The notes below the pieces were generated by a model. That model had not been told where the DNA came from, made no database searches, and worked only from the letters and a program-made list of their open reading frames with translations. The translations under genes were made by a program, and so were the position numbers. Positions 22,781 to 37,700 of a DNA stretch of 64,000 bases are shown here, one piece after another. Position 1 is the first letter of the stretch. Each line of letters begins with the position of its first letter. The stretch comes from Plumapathes pennacea (lineage: Eukaryota; Cnidaria; Anthozoa; Antipatharia; Myriopathidae), in assembly GCA_964036295.1 (NCBI GenBank), contig OZ038469.1, positions 14,131,591 to 14,195,590 of the forward strand. Reading direction: 5' to 3'.

Positions 22781-25700
22781 GTAATGGCGCGTATTAATCA
22801 CAGACTGAGTTTCATACATATTCACACAAACTTAGATGTCGACCTTAATACACAGTAGTTGTTGAGATCAGCGTGTTAGATCAGCGCTTTCAACCTGAAA
22901 CAAGCGGATAAAACGCACACCACTGTGGTGCCTTAACGTTCCGTGGAGAAGGGTTCCATTTCTCATAACTGAAGCGCTCCAAACGAAACATGCTCTAATC
23001 ATTTGTTAACACACGAGATACCTAGCACCTATAATTCATCATCACAAGCCTAAGGAGACAAGACAACCAAATAGCGAATGTAGTTATTCTTTTTAAATCT
23101 TGACCGATAATTTAAGAAATATAGAACGTTCTTTCAAACCACTCAAAAGTTCCTTGTTTGTTTATCAGCTTGTTGTCAATCACGCGTGTGTAATTGTGTC
23201 ACGTATGGATGAAATACACCGCTAAGTTCGGACTTATGTGTGTCTGTGGGTATACCAGTAAAATAGTTTAGCTGATTTTCTGCTAAAAACGGTTAACTAA
23301 AGTATAAGCATTACACCTTATTTGAAACATGCAGATCATGACATGCACACTCAAGCAGTCAGCCGTAACAATTGCTTTGTTCCTTGTTTTTACTTGTTTT
23401 TAGGAGTATACGCCATCGCTTGCGGGAGAAGTGTTTGGTTTTGTTTTGATTTTGTTTCTGATTGGCTGAGCATGCTGACAAACTTGTTTGGACTAATCCA
23501 AAAGCGTAGCAAACGCAAAACCAAAACAATCACACGATTACTTTCGACAGTCATCCGAAAACGGCTCTATAGCACACTGTCGCTCAAAAGTGTAAGAGGA
23601 ACAGCCGTTCGCGCGAACTCGATTTTTGCCCATTTTGTCACAAAAGTGGTAGCTGGCTACTTGTGTGGTATATTCAAAACTGTGGGTGACTTTAAGTGAA
23701 CTGCCGCCGATTTAAAACACGTATTTTATCAAAGCTAACACTGTACATGATAGTATTTGAGTACAAAGACGACGAAGATATAGAATAGGCTAAGGGTGAC
23801 CAATTTAGAAGGAATTTTTTATATTCTGTTATTGTTTTTTTCCTGATACATTCAATCAAGCTGTACTGACATGTATTAAGAATGCAATAAATCATAAATC
23901 CTAAATATCCTGTTGGTGACCACAAACGATGCAATCTTCATAACAAGCTTCTCGTTATGTCGTGCTTTGTAGGTGATATCATCGAGAGATTGTCTTGAAA
24001 TTTATGTACCATACAAAGCTGGCACATCGATGTGCCCTTTCTAATAGTTAATAAACTAGGATTTACGATAATGAAATGCTGCCGATGTGAAATACATATT
24101 TATCAAAGGTAACACTGTACGTGATAGTATTTAAGTACCACAGTATTTAAATACCCACACGCTTTAATTGTATCCTGTTGGTGACCACACGCATAACACC
24201 TCAACCGAATCGCGCATTGAAATGTTATTACTCAAACACAACAACACAGCATTTTTTTTATTCTGTCGAGAATCTGCTCAGCCCTGGTTGGTTTACGCAT
24301 GTTCATCGTTACCATTGTTCAAATTCATCATGACGTCACCAGCATGGCGTTCGCCCACTCTATTTCCACAATGACTTTACTTAGGCTTTATCAATTCTCT
24401 TTTTCTGATTTAAGTATCTTACAGGATATTATACAAGACAAGTATATTATACAGGACATTTTGGCAGCAGACCGTTTGTTTTGTGGGCTATTCAGCGCTT
24501 TTAGTTCGAGAGTCGAGTCGTTCGCTGCGAGGCTCACGTTTTTAACCCTTTCACTCCCAAGAGTGATCAACTTCAATTTTCTCCCTCAGTTTCTCACCAA
24601 AGATATATCATCCAGTAAGGAGAACTTGCCTTTTGATACCATACTAAGTTGAAAGCTGATTAAACTAGGAATTCTCACTACATCACTCATACAGTTTCTT
24701 CTTAAGGGTTGAGAGAATCTGCATTTTTGAGCTTGGGAGTCAAAGGGTTAAGTTTTGTCGATGGCTGTGTTTTGCTACTTCTACGGAGGTGTTTCTCGAT
24801 TTTTGTATTTTATACAAATCGGTAGGCCAATCGACCTAAAGACAGGCGATATCGAAACGACCGGAAACTATCCACGAAAATCATTTGGTTTGAAGGGATA
24901 GGAATTACTGAGCCTTGTATCAAACTCAACCTAGCTAGTCAGCTGGTAGTATTTACATCTTCTGACCTGGTGTTTCCCCAATACCATACTCGTACTCGGT
25001 ATTAATATCGCGAATATGTTTACCGCTCGATACTACGTTCTAATTTGTGCGTATTTCTCTTTAATTGGGTTACCATTTCACTAGAACATCTTAGCCATTC
25101 CGGTTTATTTTGGGTTTTAAACTGCTACACTGACACTTAAATTATAAAGTTATTATTGTTATTATTATTGTCAAGCCAAAACCAGTTACAGATGCTGTAA
25201 GGAACACATTAGCCAACCACAAGATAAAGTAATTTGCTATTTTGTAGTGCGATCAGGCATTTTCTCGCAAAAAACATCAGACATCTCAGAGGTATTAGAC
25301 TAATTGAAAAGTGCATGCAGCAAACGCAAAAGCAATGCGTACTGGCTTATTCACCAATGAAAACCTACCAAATTCTTCAGTTTGACCAGAAACTTGCACC
25401 AAGCAGGTCGTAAAAGAGTAAAAAAAAAAACAACAACAACAACAACAACAAACAAAAGTTTGTTTATACTCAACACTTTGAATTGTTGAAGACTTTTCTC
25501 ACCTGGATGTTCACAATAGAAGAATAACTTATTCTCCTTTGTTCAAACCATTTGCCAACTTCTTACAGACATCCCCATTTTATCTTGTAGTTACTTCATC
25601 AAGTAGCAGTCAAGCCCCGTTTGCAGCCTCTTCTATTGCATGTAGGTATAATTGTACTTTGACAATAGTGAAAAAATTGGGCAACAGGAAATGTAGGGGA

Positions 25701-28700
25701 GGCACTTTATTAAGTTTGCTATTGTGCTTGTCTCAAATCCATATGGAAATATTTAGGCGAATATATCTCCTAAAAGATATTCGCCTAAAAGGAAGAGAAA
25801 AGATTACTTCTTAAAATGACTTGAGAGAGATTACCTTGAGAATACGTCCTATGGGGGATTAGCTCTCTTAATATCTTTATGATCTCTTGGGGTAAGGGAA
25901 TGCTACAAACGGAGTTAAGCTCTACATCGCTCAAAGATGTTTGCAGTCTTGTGCTCGAGCGTGTTTGTGCGTTTTCCCGATAAACACGTAACTGTTTTCG
26001 TGCTGGCGTACTTTTTAAGCTCGCGTTCACCACGAAGTGGTGAAAAGCGAAGCTTCATGCGATCCAGTCAACTGGAATGTGTCCCGGTGCTGTCAACAAT
26101 GGATTCCAAATATGGAAGTCGTTCTGTTCCCAATTTGGGCAGTATCGATAATTACCGACAACGCAACAAAATCGAGAACGCAATCGTCGAAGTTGTTTTT
26201 GCGGTGGCATTTTTAATCGTCCCACCTTATTGCAGTTAAGACTGCGTCAGTCAGTCAATCCGTCATGCTGTGCCAACAATTGCCTTTGAAATTTGAGCAT
26301 CAGCGAATACGCATGAAGTAACGAAGAGATGGGAAGACGTTTTCTGGAGTTATTTTGATTGTTATCATTGTATTCCTGAAGTGCCAGTAGATCTGTTGCA
26401 CTTCAGAACCATTATCACAGAGGTTTTGGTGAATTCTCGGTTGTTTGACAAGCGTAAGTCAAAGTTGAAAGACCCCTTGACCACTGACAGCCCTGAGCAA
26501 CTTCAGCTTGTCGAAATATTTCTATCGTTTGATTATATTTACTTTGCTTCGCATAGTTTTTGCCAGCAATCAAAAATGCTGTAGAGAACTAGAAGAAGAA
26601 GAATTCGAAAATGAATTTGACCAAAACCGCAAGTAATGTCAACAAGTTATCAGATTTCACTTAAACTTAGGGTCGCACTCGTAACTTTACCGACATTAAT
26701 ATCAACATTTGCATCATTTGAAGTGCAAACAGCGCTTGTCACCAGAAATATATGTCAGCAAGTTGCTACCAAACATTGAAGAAGCCGTCGTATTGCTCTC
26801 GATGCTGAGTTATTATCGACTGAACTTCCCAGTGCGACCGGGTCCTTATTCAACTTGAAACTCCGCCAAAAGAAGAAAGGCGTGTTTTCTTTAAGCACGT
26901 ATTCAGTTTGAATGCAGCCCAGGCTGGAGTATCATGGCCTCTGATGAATATGTAGATGCTGAACATAAGCTGTGCATGACATGAGTAATGAAGTCACGGA
27001 TAGACTTTTTTCAGTGTGACTCCGGAAGGTCTCCTTCCGGTTCAAAGATTTGGCACTCGATGAAGAATTTTAAATTCTCCCATTTCGAGCGTCTAAGTTT
27101 TATAATTTTTACCCTCTGCCGCCTTGTAAATGAGGGTTTTCAAAACTGAGACTAAATCAAATACGCGGTTCAGCAAAAGTGGAGGCCCACGGAAACGGAT
27201 GCGAACTTCCACATACCTAAATTGAGCAATTTTTACGATGTGGCCTTGAGCCAGTTCTATTAAATACCCACTCCCGCAAAAGTACTTTTTACAAATTCGC
27301 GAGCTTACAGCTGCCTTGCTGTTATGATTGATAGATGATGATGAGTGTTCTTCGTATAAAATTCTGGATGACGCCACAAGATTGGACTCTTTCTCTGGAG
27401 GACAGGTTACTTGTGATCAGTGGGACGGTTTTCAGAATGGCTGGTATCGGTTCACCGGTGCATCTGGCACGAAAATAGCGACTTCTTGTCCTGCCAAAAA
27501 CAGATGCAGGACTGGCGCACCTGGATGGCTAAATGGCCAACACCCCACAGTAGCAGAAGGCATTGTGACGCGTCAGGTGTGCTACCACTGGAGCAGCAGC
27601 TGCTGTAACTGGCAGAACAACATCAGGATTCGTCGGTGTCCAGGAGGTTTCTTTGTGTACGAACTGGTCAAGCCTCCGGTGTGTCGTCTGCGCTACTGTA
27701 GTAACAGTCCTGACGCGGTTCCAGGTAAAACAAACCGCATTACACTGTTGTTTACTGCATTTCATTTTTTTGTTTTGTTTCGTATGTTTCTTTTTACACA
27801 TCAAAATCAATGTGTACTTGCAAATCTTACCGTTTAAAAAGTGCCATACTGTCAGAGTTACACGCTACATATAAATGCAGTAACCGAGCGGCAGTTGCTA
27901 TTACACAAAAATTTAAATTAGATAAAAAGAAACATTTTGATGTCATTAATTTATAACGTCGCGTTTTATTAGTTTTGTCTCTTGTACTGTAGGTTTCACA
28001 TCACACAACGTCAAAAGTTAAGGCCAGTTCACGCGCACGATGCGCCTATCAAGTAACGTAAGGACCAGAAAAATCACCTGTAAACCAACGTGTAGACAAA
28101 CACAAGACAAAAAATGTTTTATATTATTGGTGTCTCCGTTTCATTGCGAGAACCGCGATGACGGAGGCACACAAGCAAAAACAATTCAGGAATAAGCATC
28201 AAACTTAGTAATTCCTTAATCCTTTCAAACTCATTCTCACCAGCTCCATTTCCTTCCCCTAATACTGCGTATTATTTCACAGTATTATACTCTAATTAAA
28301 TCTCCTTTAGGTTACAACTCAAGTAACTGCCGATTAAAGACATCTACCTTAATTTTACGGTTTTCTCGATAGAAATCAACGGCTGTTCTCCTGACCTGTG
28401 TCAGAACAGTGGCACCTGTGTGGACCTGGTCAACGATTACCAGTGTACTTGTGTTGATGGATATACTGGAAAGAATTGTTCAGAGAGTAAGTTAGATAAT
28501 TCTGAATGTCTTGAATATTTCGAGTTTCGTCATATTAAGTTCATGGTATTTCATTGTATTATATTAATTCGATCTCCCTTACGTTTCATTTTGTGTAATT
28601 GCCGATTAAAGAGATCTTCGTTAATTTTACTTTTGTCTTGAAAGATATCAACGACTGTTCTCCTGACCCGTGTCAGAACAGTGGCACCTGTGTGGACCTG

Positions 28701-31700
28701 GTCAACGATTACCAGTGTACTTGTGTTGATGGATATACTGGCAAGAATTGTTCAGAGAGTAAGTTAGACAATTCTGAATAGAATGATGGGGAATATAAAG
28801 AGTTTAATCATACTAAGTTCAAGATGTTTTACAGTACTATACTAATTTAGTCTCTTTTAGGTTACAATTTGTTTACTGACGACTAAAGACATGTATTTTA
28901 TTTTTGTCTCGAAAGATATCAACGATTGTTCTCCCGACCCGTGTCAGAACAGTGGCACCTGTGTAGACTTGGTCAACGATTACCAGTGTACTTGTGTTGA
29001 TGGATATACTGGCAAGAATTGTTCAGAGAGTAAGTTAGACATTTCTAAATACGGTGAATGTTTCAAGTTTCGTCATATTGAGCTCAAGGTGGACTTTGAA
29101 TTTTGTTATGTAAAGCTCTATAGGTAGATAAATCTGTATCAGGTGAATTTTTGCGAGTTATGTCGTAACAAATTCACTGCATTTCACAGTATTATAGAAA
29201 ATCAATCTCCTTACTATAGGGTAAATTCGTGTAAGTGCCGATTAAACACATCCACCTTGGTAAGTAAGTAATTGCCCTTATTTAACGAGGGTAAACACAT
29301 AATAGTGATTATAACACTAATGAACTTGTGGCCTTATTTTACTTTCCTCTCGAAAGATATCAACGACTGTTCTCCCAATCCGTGTCAGAACAGTGGCACC
29401 TGTGTAGACCTGGTCAACGATTACCAGTGTACTTGTGTTGATGGATATACTGGCAAGAATTGTTCAGAGAGTAAGTTAGACAATTCCTAATATACGGATA
29501 ATATAACAAGTTTAGTCATGCTAAGTTCAATGTGTTTCACAGCACTATATTAATTCAATCTCCTTTAGGTTACAATTCGTTTACTAACGACTAAAGGCGT
29601 CTATTTTATTTTTGCCTTCCTCTTGAAAGATATCAACGAGTGTTCTCCCGACCCGTGTCAGAACAGTGGCACCTGTGTGGACCTGGTCAACGATTACCAG
29701 TGTACTTGTGTTGATGGATATACTGGAAAGAATTGTTCAGAGAGTAAGTTAGACAATTCTCAATATGGTGAATATTTCAAGTGTCGCCATATTAAGTTAA
29801 TTGAAGGTTAATCATAGTATTATTCAAATTAAATCTCCTTAGGTTGAATTAAATTTGTGTAACTGCCTCTTAAAGACATCTACCTTAACTATATTTTCCT
29901 CTCGAAAGACATCAACGACTGTTCTCCCGACCCGTGTCAGAACAGTGGCACCTGTGTGGACCTGGTCAACGATTACCAGTGTACTTGTGTTGATGGATAT
30001 ACTGGAAAGAATTGTTCAGAGAGTAAGTTAGACAATTCTGAATATCTTGAATATTTTGAGTTTCGTCGTATTGTTCATGGTATTTCATTGTATTATATTA
30101 ATTCAATCTCCTTTACGCTTCATTGTGTAATTGCCGATTAAAGAGATCTTCGTTAATTTTACTTTTGTCTCGAAAGATATCAACGAGTGTTCTCCCGACC
30201 CGTGTCAGAACAGTGGCACCTGTGTAGACCTGGTCAACGATTACCAGTGTACTTGTGTTGATGGATATACTGGCAAGAATTGTTCAGAGAGTAAGTTGGA
30301 CTCATTTCTAAATACGGTGAATGTTTCAAGTTTCGTCATATTGAGCTCAAGGTGGACTTTGAATTTTGTTATGTAAAGCTCTATAGGTATAGATAAATCT
30401 GTATCAGGTGAATTTTTGCGAGTTATGTCGTAACAAATTCACTGCATTTCACAGTATCATAGAAAATCAATCTCCTTACTATAGGGTAAATTCGTGTAAG
30501 TGCCGATTAAACACATCCACCTTGGTAAGTAAGTAATTGCCCTTATTTAACGAGGGTAAACACAAAATAGTGATTATAACACTAGTGAACTTGTGGCCTT
30601 ATTTTACTTTCCTCTCGAAAGATATCAACGAGTGTTCTCCCGACCCGTGTCAGAACAATGGCACCTGTGTAGACCTGGTCAACGATTACCAGTGTACTTG
30701 TGTTGATGGATATACTGGCAAGAATTGTTCAGAGAGTGAGCTAGACAATTCCTAATATACGGATAATATAACACGTTTAGTCATACTAAGTTCAATGCGT
30801 ACTATATTAATTCAACCTCCTTTAGGTTACAAATAAAATTCGTTTATTGACGACTAAAGGCGTCTATTTTATTTTTGCCTTCCTCTCGAAAGACATCAAC
30901 GATTGTTCTCCCGACCCGTGTCAGAACAGTGGCACCTGTGTGGACCTGGTCAACGATTACCAGTGTACTTGTGTTGATGGATATACTGGAAAGAATTGTT
31001 CAGAGAGTAAGTTAGACACTTAGTCTCAATATGGTGAATATTTCAAGTTTCACTATATTAAGTTAATTGAAAGTTATTCATAGTATTATTCAAATTAAAT
31101 TTCCTTAGGTTGAATTAAATTTGTGTTACTGCCTCTTAAAGACATCCACCTTAACTATATTTTTCTCTCGAAAGATATCAACGACTGTTCTCCCGACCCG
31201 TGTCAGAACAGTGGCACCTGTGTAGACCTGGTCAACGATTACCAGTGTACTTGTGTTGATGGATATACTGGCAAGAATTGTTCAGAGAGTAAGTTAGACA
31301 ATTCCTAATATACGGATAATATATAGAGGATATTACACGGCGGCGCGAAGATATGAATTTTATTTTCGAGTGGTAAAAACAATATTTTACTAACGAGCGC
31401 TTCGCGAGTGAGTAAAATATTGTTTTTACCACGAGAAAATAAAATCCATATCTTCAAGCTGCCGTGTAATTTTCTTTTTATTATATTAGACACGAGTGTT
31501 GTACGAGAAGTTGCACAAACAACCGTGCAAAAGCGGGAAATGATTCCAACGATATCCTCATTAGTGAGGATATGGAAAATACATCACTCGGGTCCCGGAT
31601 GTAGTTTCGTATGGATTTTACGCACGGTATATTTTCCAGTAAAACACTCGTGTCTATATAATAAAACAAGTTTAGTCATACTAAGTTCAATGTGTACTAT

Positions 31701-34700
31701 ACTAATTCAATCTCCTTTAGGTTACAATTCGTTTACTAACGACTAAAGGCGTCTATTTTATTTTTGCCTTCCTCTCGAAAGACATCAACGACTGTTCTCC
31801 CGATCCGTGTCAGAACAATGGCACCTGTGTGGACCTGGTAAACGATTACCAGTGTACTTGTATTGAGGGATATACTGGAAAGAATTGTTCTGAGAGTAAG
31901 TTAGACAATTCTAAATACGGTGAATGTTTCAAGTTTCGCCATATTAAGTTAATTGAAGGTTATTCATAGTATTATTCAAATTAAATCTCCTTAGGTTGAA
32001 TTAAATTTGTATTACTGCCTCTTAAAGACGTCTACCTTAACTATATTTTCCTCTCGAAAGACATCAACGATTGTTCTCCTGACCCGTGTCAGAACAGTGG
32101 CACCTGTGTGGACCTGGTCAACGATTACCAGTGTACTTGTATTGCGGGATATACCGGCAAGAATTGTTCAGAGAGTAAGTTAGACAATTCTGAATATTTT
32201 GAATATTTCAAATTTTGTCGTATTAAGTGCAAGGTATTTTACAGTATTTTACTAATGTAATCTATTTTAGGTTACAATTTGTATAACTGCCGATAAAGAA
32301 ATCTACCATAACTTATATTTTTCTCTCGAAAGATATCAACGAGTGTTCTCCCCACCCGTGTCAGAACAATGGCACCTGTGTAGACCTGGTCAACGATCAC
32401 CAATGTACTTGTGTTGCGGAATATACTGGCAAGAATTGTTCAGAAGGTAAGTTATTCAAAAGCCGTTCATTTCCGAGATGCATGTTGCCTCTGTTTCAAA
32501 CCGAGGCCTTAAGTGCTAAACCTTTCTTATGAAAATAAGTTTATTTTAATGAAAATTAAAAAACAAACTTTCATTAGAAATGATTTTTACTAGACTTCGG
32601 TTCGAAACAGGGGCTTCAGTAATCTTGGAAAAGAGAAATCAAAGAAACTTGGGTTCTCATTTATTTAAATCCAGAAACTACCACTAACCAGTTATCAATA
32701 CACAGATATCATAATAAAAATAAGAAACTTATATTAGTATTATTGTATGTTCAATACGTTTCTTCAGAAGTGACTCCTTGTACTGACAAGCCATGCAAGA
32801 ACAATGGAACCTGTGAAGTTCAGGGGAAGGAAGGCTACACATGCTATTGTCCCGTTGGATATAACACACCGCAATGTACCAAGAAACGTAAGATTATCGA
32901 GAATACTTAGTCGACTTTACCTTTGAGTTCCAACACAGACAACCCAATAACGCATTTACTTTTGACAGTGATCCGAAAACCGCTCTTTAAAATTTTCTTT
33001 TTTCATAACACCATAATTGTTGCGTGGATTACTTTCAGAGAAATGTTTCAATGAGACCATGTACTCTTTCGGACCTGATCAAAAGGACATGGAAATACCT
33101 GCAAATGATGACTATTCAGACAAATGCTTGAAGGTTAACACAGCGGACAGTGGAATATTGTTTTTTACCCAGAGACATTACAAGTTATACGTAAGTGATT
33201 CACTTTAGTGTATGATGAGCCCTCTCGCCTACAACCCTTTCAGCGTCTGAATTCCTCAATCCGACTTTGGTCGATTATAAATTCATTGTCTCAGGCTTCA
33301 TGAGTGCTTTAAATGAAAAGAGCATTGCTGGGAGGGGGGATAAACCTCAAATTTTTGGGTGGGAGTGTGCCGCCCGGGACTGGAAACCCTTACCCTATTT
33401 CACACCAAAATTTTCGTTTTTGGACCGTTTTCAGACCAAAATTTGCAATTTTCGAACCTATTTCAGACCACAATTTGCAATGTTTGACCCTATTTCAGAC
33501 CAAATATGCAAATCTTCTGCCCTATACAAGACCAAAGGCTCAAAATCGATACCTTTATCAGACTAAAATGAAGAAAATTATACCCTTTGGGGTGGCACAT
33601 GCCTTTATGACTTATATATGGGAGAACCCTAACAGGCTTTTCCCATACAAATCTTTCTAAGTCTGAACTTTGAAGTGTCGGCAAATCACATCCTTTGGAT
33701 CGGAATTTTTGCCTGTTCTAGATTGACATATAGAGTTGACCCCGTTAAATCAGGTATGATTTCCCCTACATTCTTGGATGCAAACAAGACACTTTGGATT
33801 GGTCGTATTCCTCTTTTATAAGCCTTGCTGTTCTAGTGTTTTGCTGTTGTGGTACTTACAACACCCATTCTTTCCCAGATTTGCCGCAACGGTATTATTC
33901 AGTTCAACTCGGATAAATCGTTTAAATATCCTTACAAATTTGGAACGCAATACTGGCTCAGAGATTTCGCGATATTGGCACCATACTGGGCACTTACTGA
34001 CACAAAATGGGCATTTAGGAGGAAGGACATCTATCTCTCGTCAAGGTCGTACCGCGTTGACCCTAACAGGTGGTCTTCTGTGTACTATCACGTATATAAC
34101 AAATACACCGACGAACCTGAGACAAAGGGAATGTTAGAGAGTGCTTCACAAGACGTGCGGAAGTACCACGCTCGAGATGGATTCACCAGTTTCGAAGCCA
34201 CGTGGGTTCTGGTTGTTACCTGGGTTAAGCTCTATCACAAAGACTGGTATAGTAGTAACGGAGAGCAAAGTTTTTACTCTGACAACGTAAGTATTAATAT
34301 TAAAACTTTCCAATGATGACTAGAGCAGTCCTCGCCTCTGTTTTAGAACGAGGTCTAACGCAATGCAATTTCACTTAAAGCAAAGGAAACAAACGCGAAA
34401 TTTAGCATTTTTTTAACGAGTGTCTCAACAATTTTGCAACTCATTGTCGTTTACCGTAAGTGTTCCTACTCTTTGTTTCTCGTCCTCTTTTTCCCAAGAA
34501 CTAAAATTATAAGAAACAAAGAAGCAGAATGTAAAAACCTTGATTAGGTACTCGTGCCGTGTTACTTTTACATGCAGCATAATTACCCTAACTGTCCTTT
34601 GTTTTAGTCCAACACATTCCAGAGCGTGCTGATTACGGACGGAACAAACACCTTCGTAATGTACAACTACCCTTGTGACGGAGTTCAGTGGTCTCTGCCT

Positions 34701-37700
34701 ATACAGAAGTGAGAACATGGATTTTTGCATTAAAATTCCCACATATAGGCCCTTTCTTGTTAGAGGTCATACGACTCAAAATTCACAACGTAATTAAAAA
34801 TTAATCACTTCAGGCCTTTTGAGAGTAAGAAATGGAAAGAACATGAACAAAATAGGGAGAAATGCAAAAGTTCAAGCTCACAGCATTTATAGATCACATT
34901 TGGCTGCACTTTAAAGGTGATGTTACAAGAGTCGATTTTTAACGACGATTTTTCGCCCAACACCTACAATTTTGTAGCTAGCGCTTTGGCTTTTACTCTA
35001 AAAACATGGCGAACCTTCGCCAAAGGCAGAATTTTGTGCAAAGATTGCTATTCATTGATAGTTCGACGATTACTAGGCAAGAAGTATAGAAAATAAATGT
35101 TGCGCAAAAAATCGTCGTTAAAAATCGTCTCGTGTAACATGACCTTAAAGAAGCGAAATAATATGATTTAAATGGGGCGGACGGAGTAGGGAAAAGAGAC
35201 TGGGAATTATCCCTCCAAATTGAATCTGTGAGCCTGAAATATTGGACTTCGACACATCTTTCTAAACTTGCTCTCTCCATTTCTTGCATTAAAAAAGCCT
35301 GAAGTGTTGACTTTTTTAGTCATGAGGGTCATGTGATCTCCACCTGCAAACTGGATTCGATTCAAAAGTTGTGGTCAGTCATGGATAAATTGACTGCGGC
35401 AATAAAACTAAAGTTTGTATGTACGTTTTTCCACTAAAACAGTGATAACTGGCTTGGTGCGACAGGAAAACCAGTCGTTGGATATAACTCGGGTGAAACA
35501 TCTGATTTAAATAATGTCTTTTTCAACATTCCAAGGTGAGTTAACCCTTTCACTCCCAAGAGTGAACAACTTTGATTTTCTCCTTCAGTTTCTCACCAGA
35601 AATATATCATATAGTAAGGAGAACTTGGCTTTTGATACCTTGCTTAGATGATAGCTGATTAAACTATCAATTCTCATTACATCGCTCATACATTTTCCTC
35701 TTAAAAGTTTGGGAGAATCTGCATTTTGAACTTGGGAGTGAAAGGGTTAAATGTCCAGACCGCGATTCTTTAGTGTTATTAAAGTTGTCATCCAGGAAGA
35801 GCTAATATCATCGTTCACATTTATTCACGTAAACACAATTCTACTCTAAATTACCCATACGAAGTTGTCAGACCATGTAGTCAACGAGATGATATAGGAC
35901 ATCGTTTCGCTGTTAAATCTGCCGAATCAGACATCTTTCTTCTTTAAGCAAATACCAGAGCAAATACATTTTTTCTGAAAGTTTGTATATCTTCAGATCT
36001 GGAGACATCTCAATTGCAAACGTAGATGAAGAGGAAGGGAACACTCAAGAAGTTGGAAGATGGTTCTTCAGAATAGAAGATTATCAAGGCATCCCTTCTT
36101 CACGTGAAAAATGTATTGCCTGGCAACAGTGGCATAGCCCTTCAGAAGCTCTGGCATCGCAATTATTGTCTACGGTTATGCCATGTCCATGTAGTATCCG
36201 GCAGGCACTGATTGATCGCAGATATTCGTTTATTCCATTGACGTCCTGTGTGTCTTCAACTTTTCCTTTTGCCTCAACACCTTTCAACGATATGACTGTA
36301 CTTGTATACCAGAAGTGCTGTTATTCTATATTGCCTGAAAGCTTTGGAGCTCTCATGATTGGCCCACTGAATGGAGGGCATGTTAGCTACCAATTTCCTG
36401 ATTCATTCTACAACTCGAAAAGAAAACTTGGAGAGTACGTTGACAGTGAGGCGTACTACTACTGCTGCACAAAATCGAGCGAATGTGAACGCTTCTACAA
36501 TATCAGACCCTCAAGGAGCTGCTCTGGATACCGACCTCCTTTTTTTAGTAAGAGTTTTTTTACTTCTGGTAAATTGAAACCCAACATTTAAGGCTGGTTC
36601 ACGCGGTAAAGCAAGCGCAAGAGAATGGAAACGTTACTATTGTTTTGCGCTTGCTTCACAAATTTTGTCGTGTGAACCAGTCGCTTACGCTTGCATTTGC
36701 ATTATCTTTACTTGTGTGAACCAGCCTTCAATGTCTTGTTGTAGGAAACAATTACAATTTTTCCATATATACTTTTCTACCCACAAACTTTGATGCAATA
36801 ACATTACTGTCGAACATAACAAAATTAAAAGGGTTATAGAAGCTAAATTTTTTGGTATTATCATCCATCCAAATATTTCCTGTAAACAACTATTACCTCA
36901 AAATAGCTAAGTCATTGGAATAATGAACAAACGTGCACATTCTTCAACACACATACTTTCTCTCTGCTTCGCTGTAAAAGTCCTCCTACCAGGAAATATA
37001 TACGTTTGCTTGTGCGCAACAGCCAAAAATGTGACAAATTACAAACCAAAACTAAGTCAATTCTTCTCTCATCAACACTCACCAAATGTTTGAAAGTAGA
37101 CGTTGCTGCTATTTGCTACTATAATAATATAACCTTATACTATTTATTTATTGTTATTGTAGCACCAGTATCTTAATTTAGTATCACCGTTTACAATACG
37201 TTCATTATAGTATTATTTATAGTATCAACCTTATCATAATAACTCCATTTAGTGTATTTAGATATCTTTTCTCGCATTTTAACGTGATGACTGATAGTTG
37301 CAGCTAAAAGTTGCGAGCGTCTGGCAGCCCACAGCAACATTACCAGTTGCAAAACGAAATTGCCTCGTGTAACAAGGGAACAAGGCCTTGACACCCCCAC
37401 AGCAACAGTGGTTTTATATCGTCAACATTGCATTGCAAGCTGCAAACTGTGTCGTGGGATAGGACATTCAGGAACAGAATTTACCCTCTGCAACATTTTG
37501 GGTGGACAAGCCTAATCATAGCAACAGTTAAACTAATTTTCTTAGAGCACTCAAAACAGTACTGATTCCTAGAAAAAGTTAAATTTCAAGAAACAAGATT
37601 AAAAGCTCAGTATTATGTCTACTTACAGGTTGGTCTTGGGGTGACCCGCATGTGCTTACTTTGGACAACAAAAATTACACGTTCAATGGCCTCGGAGAAT

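Noticed and set aside
25937..26239. 100-codon open frame in intron 1 of copy 2
   Set aside because: No recognisable motif, no splice sites of fitting phase, and the flanking exons join in frame without it.
28373..32446. CRISPR-like array of regularly spaced near-identical repeats
   Set aside because: The repeats are 114-bp coding exons with splice sites in animal DNA and the spacing is uneven.
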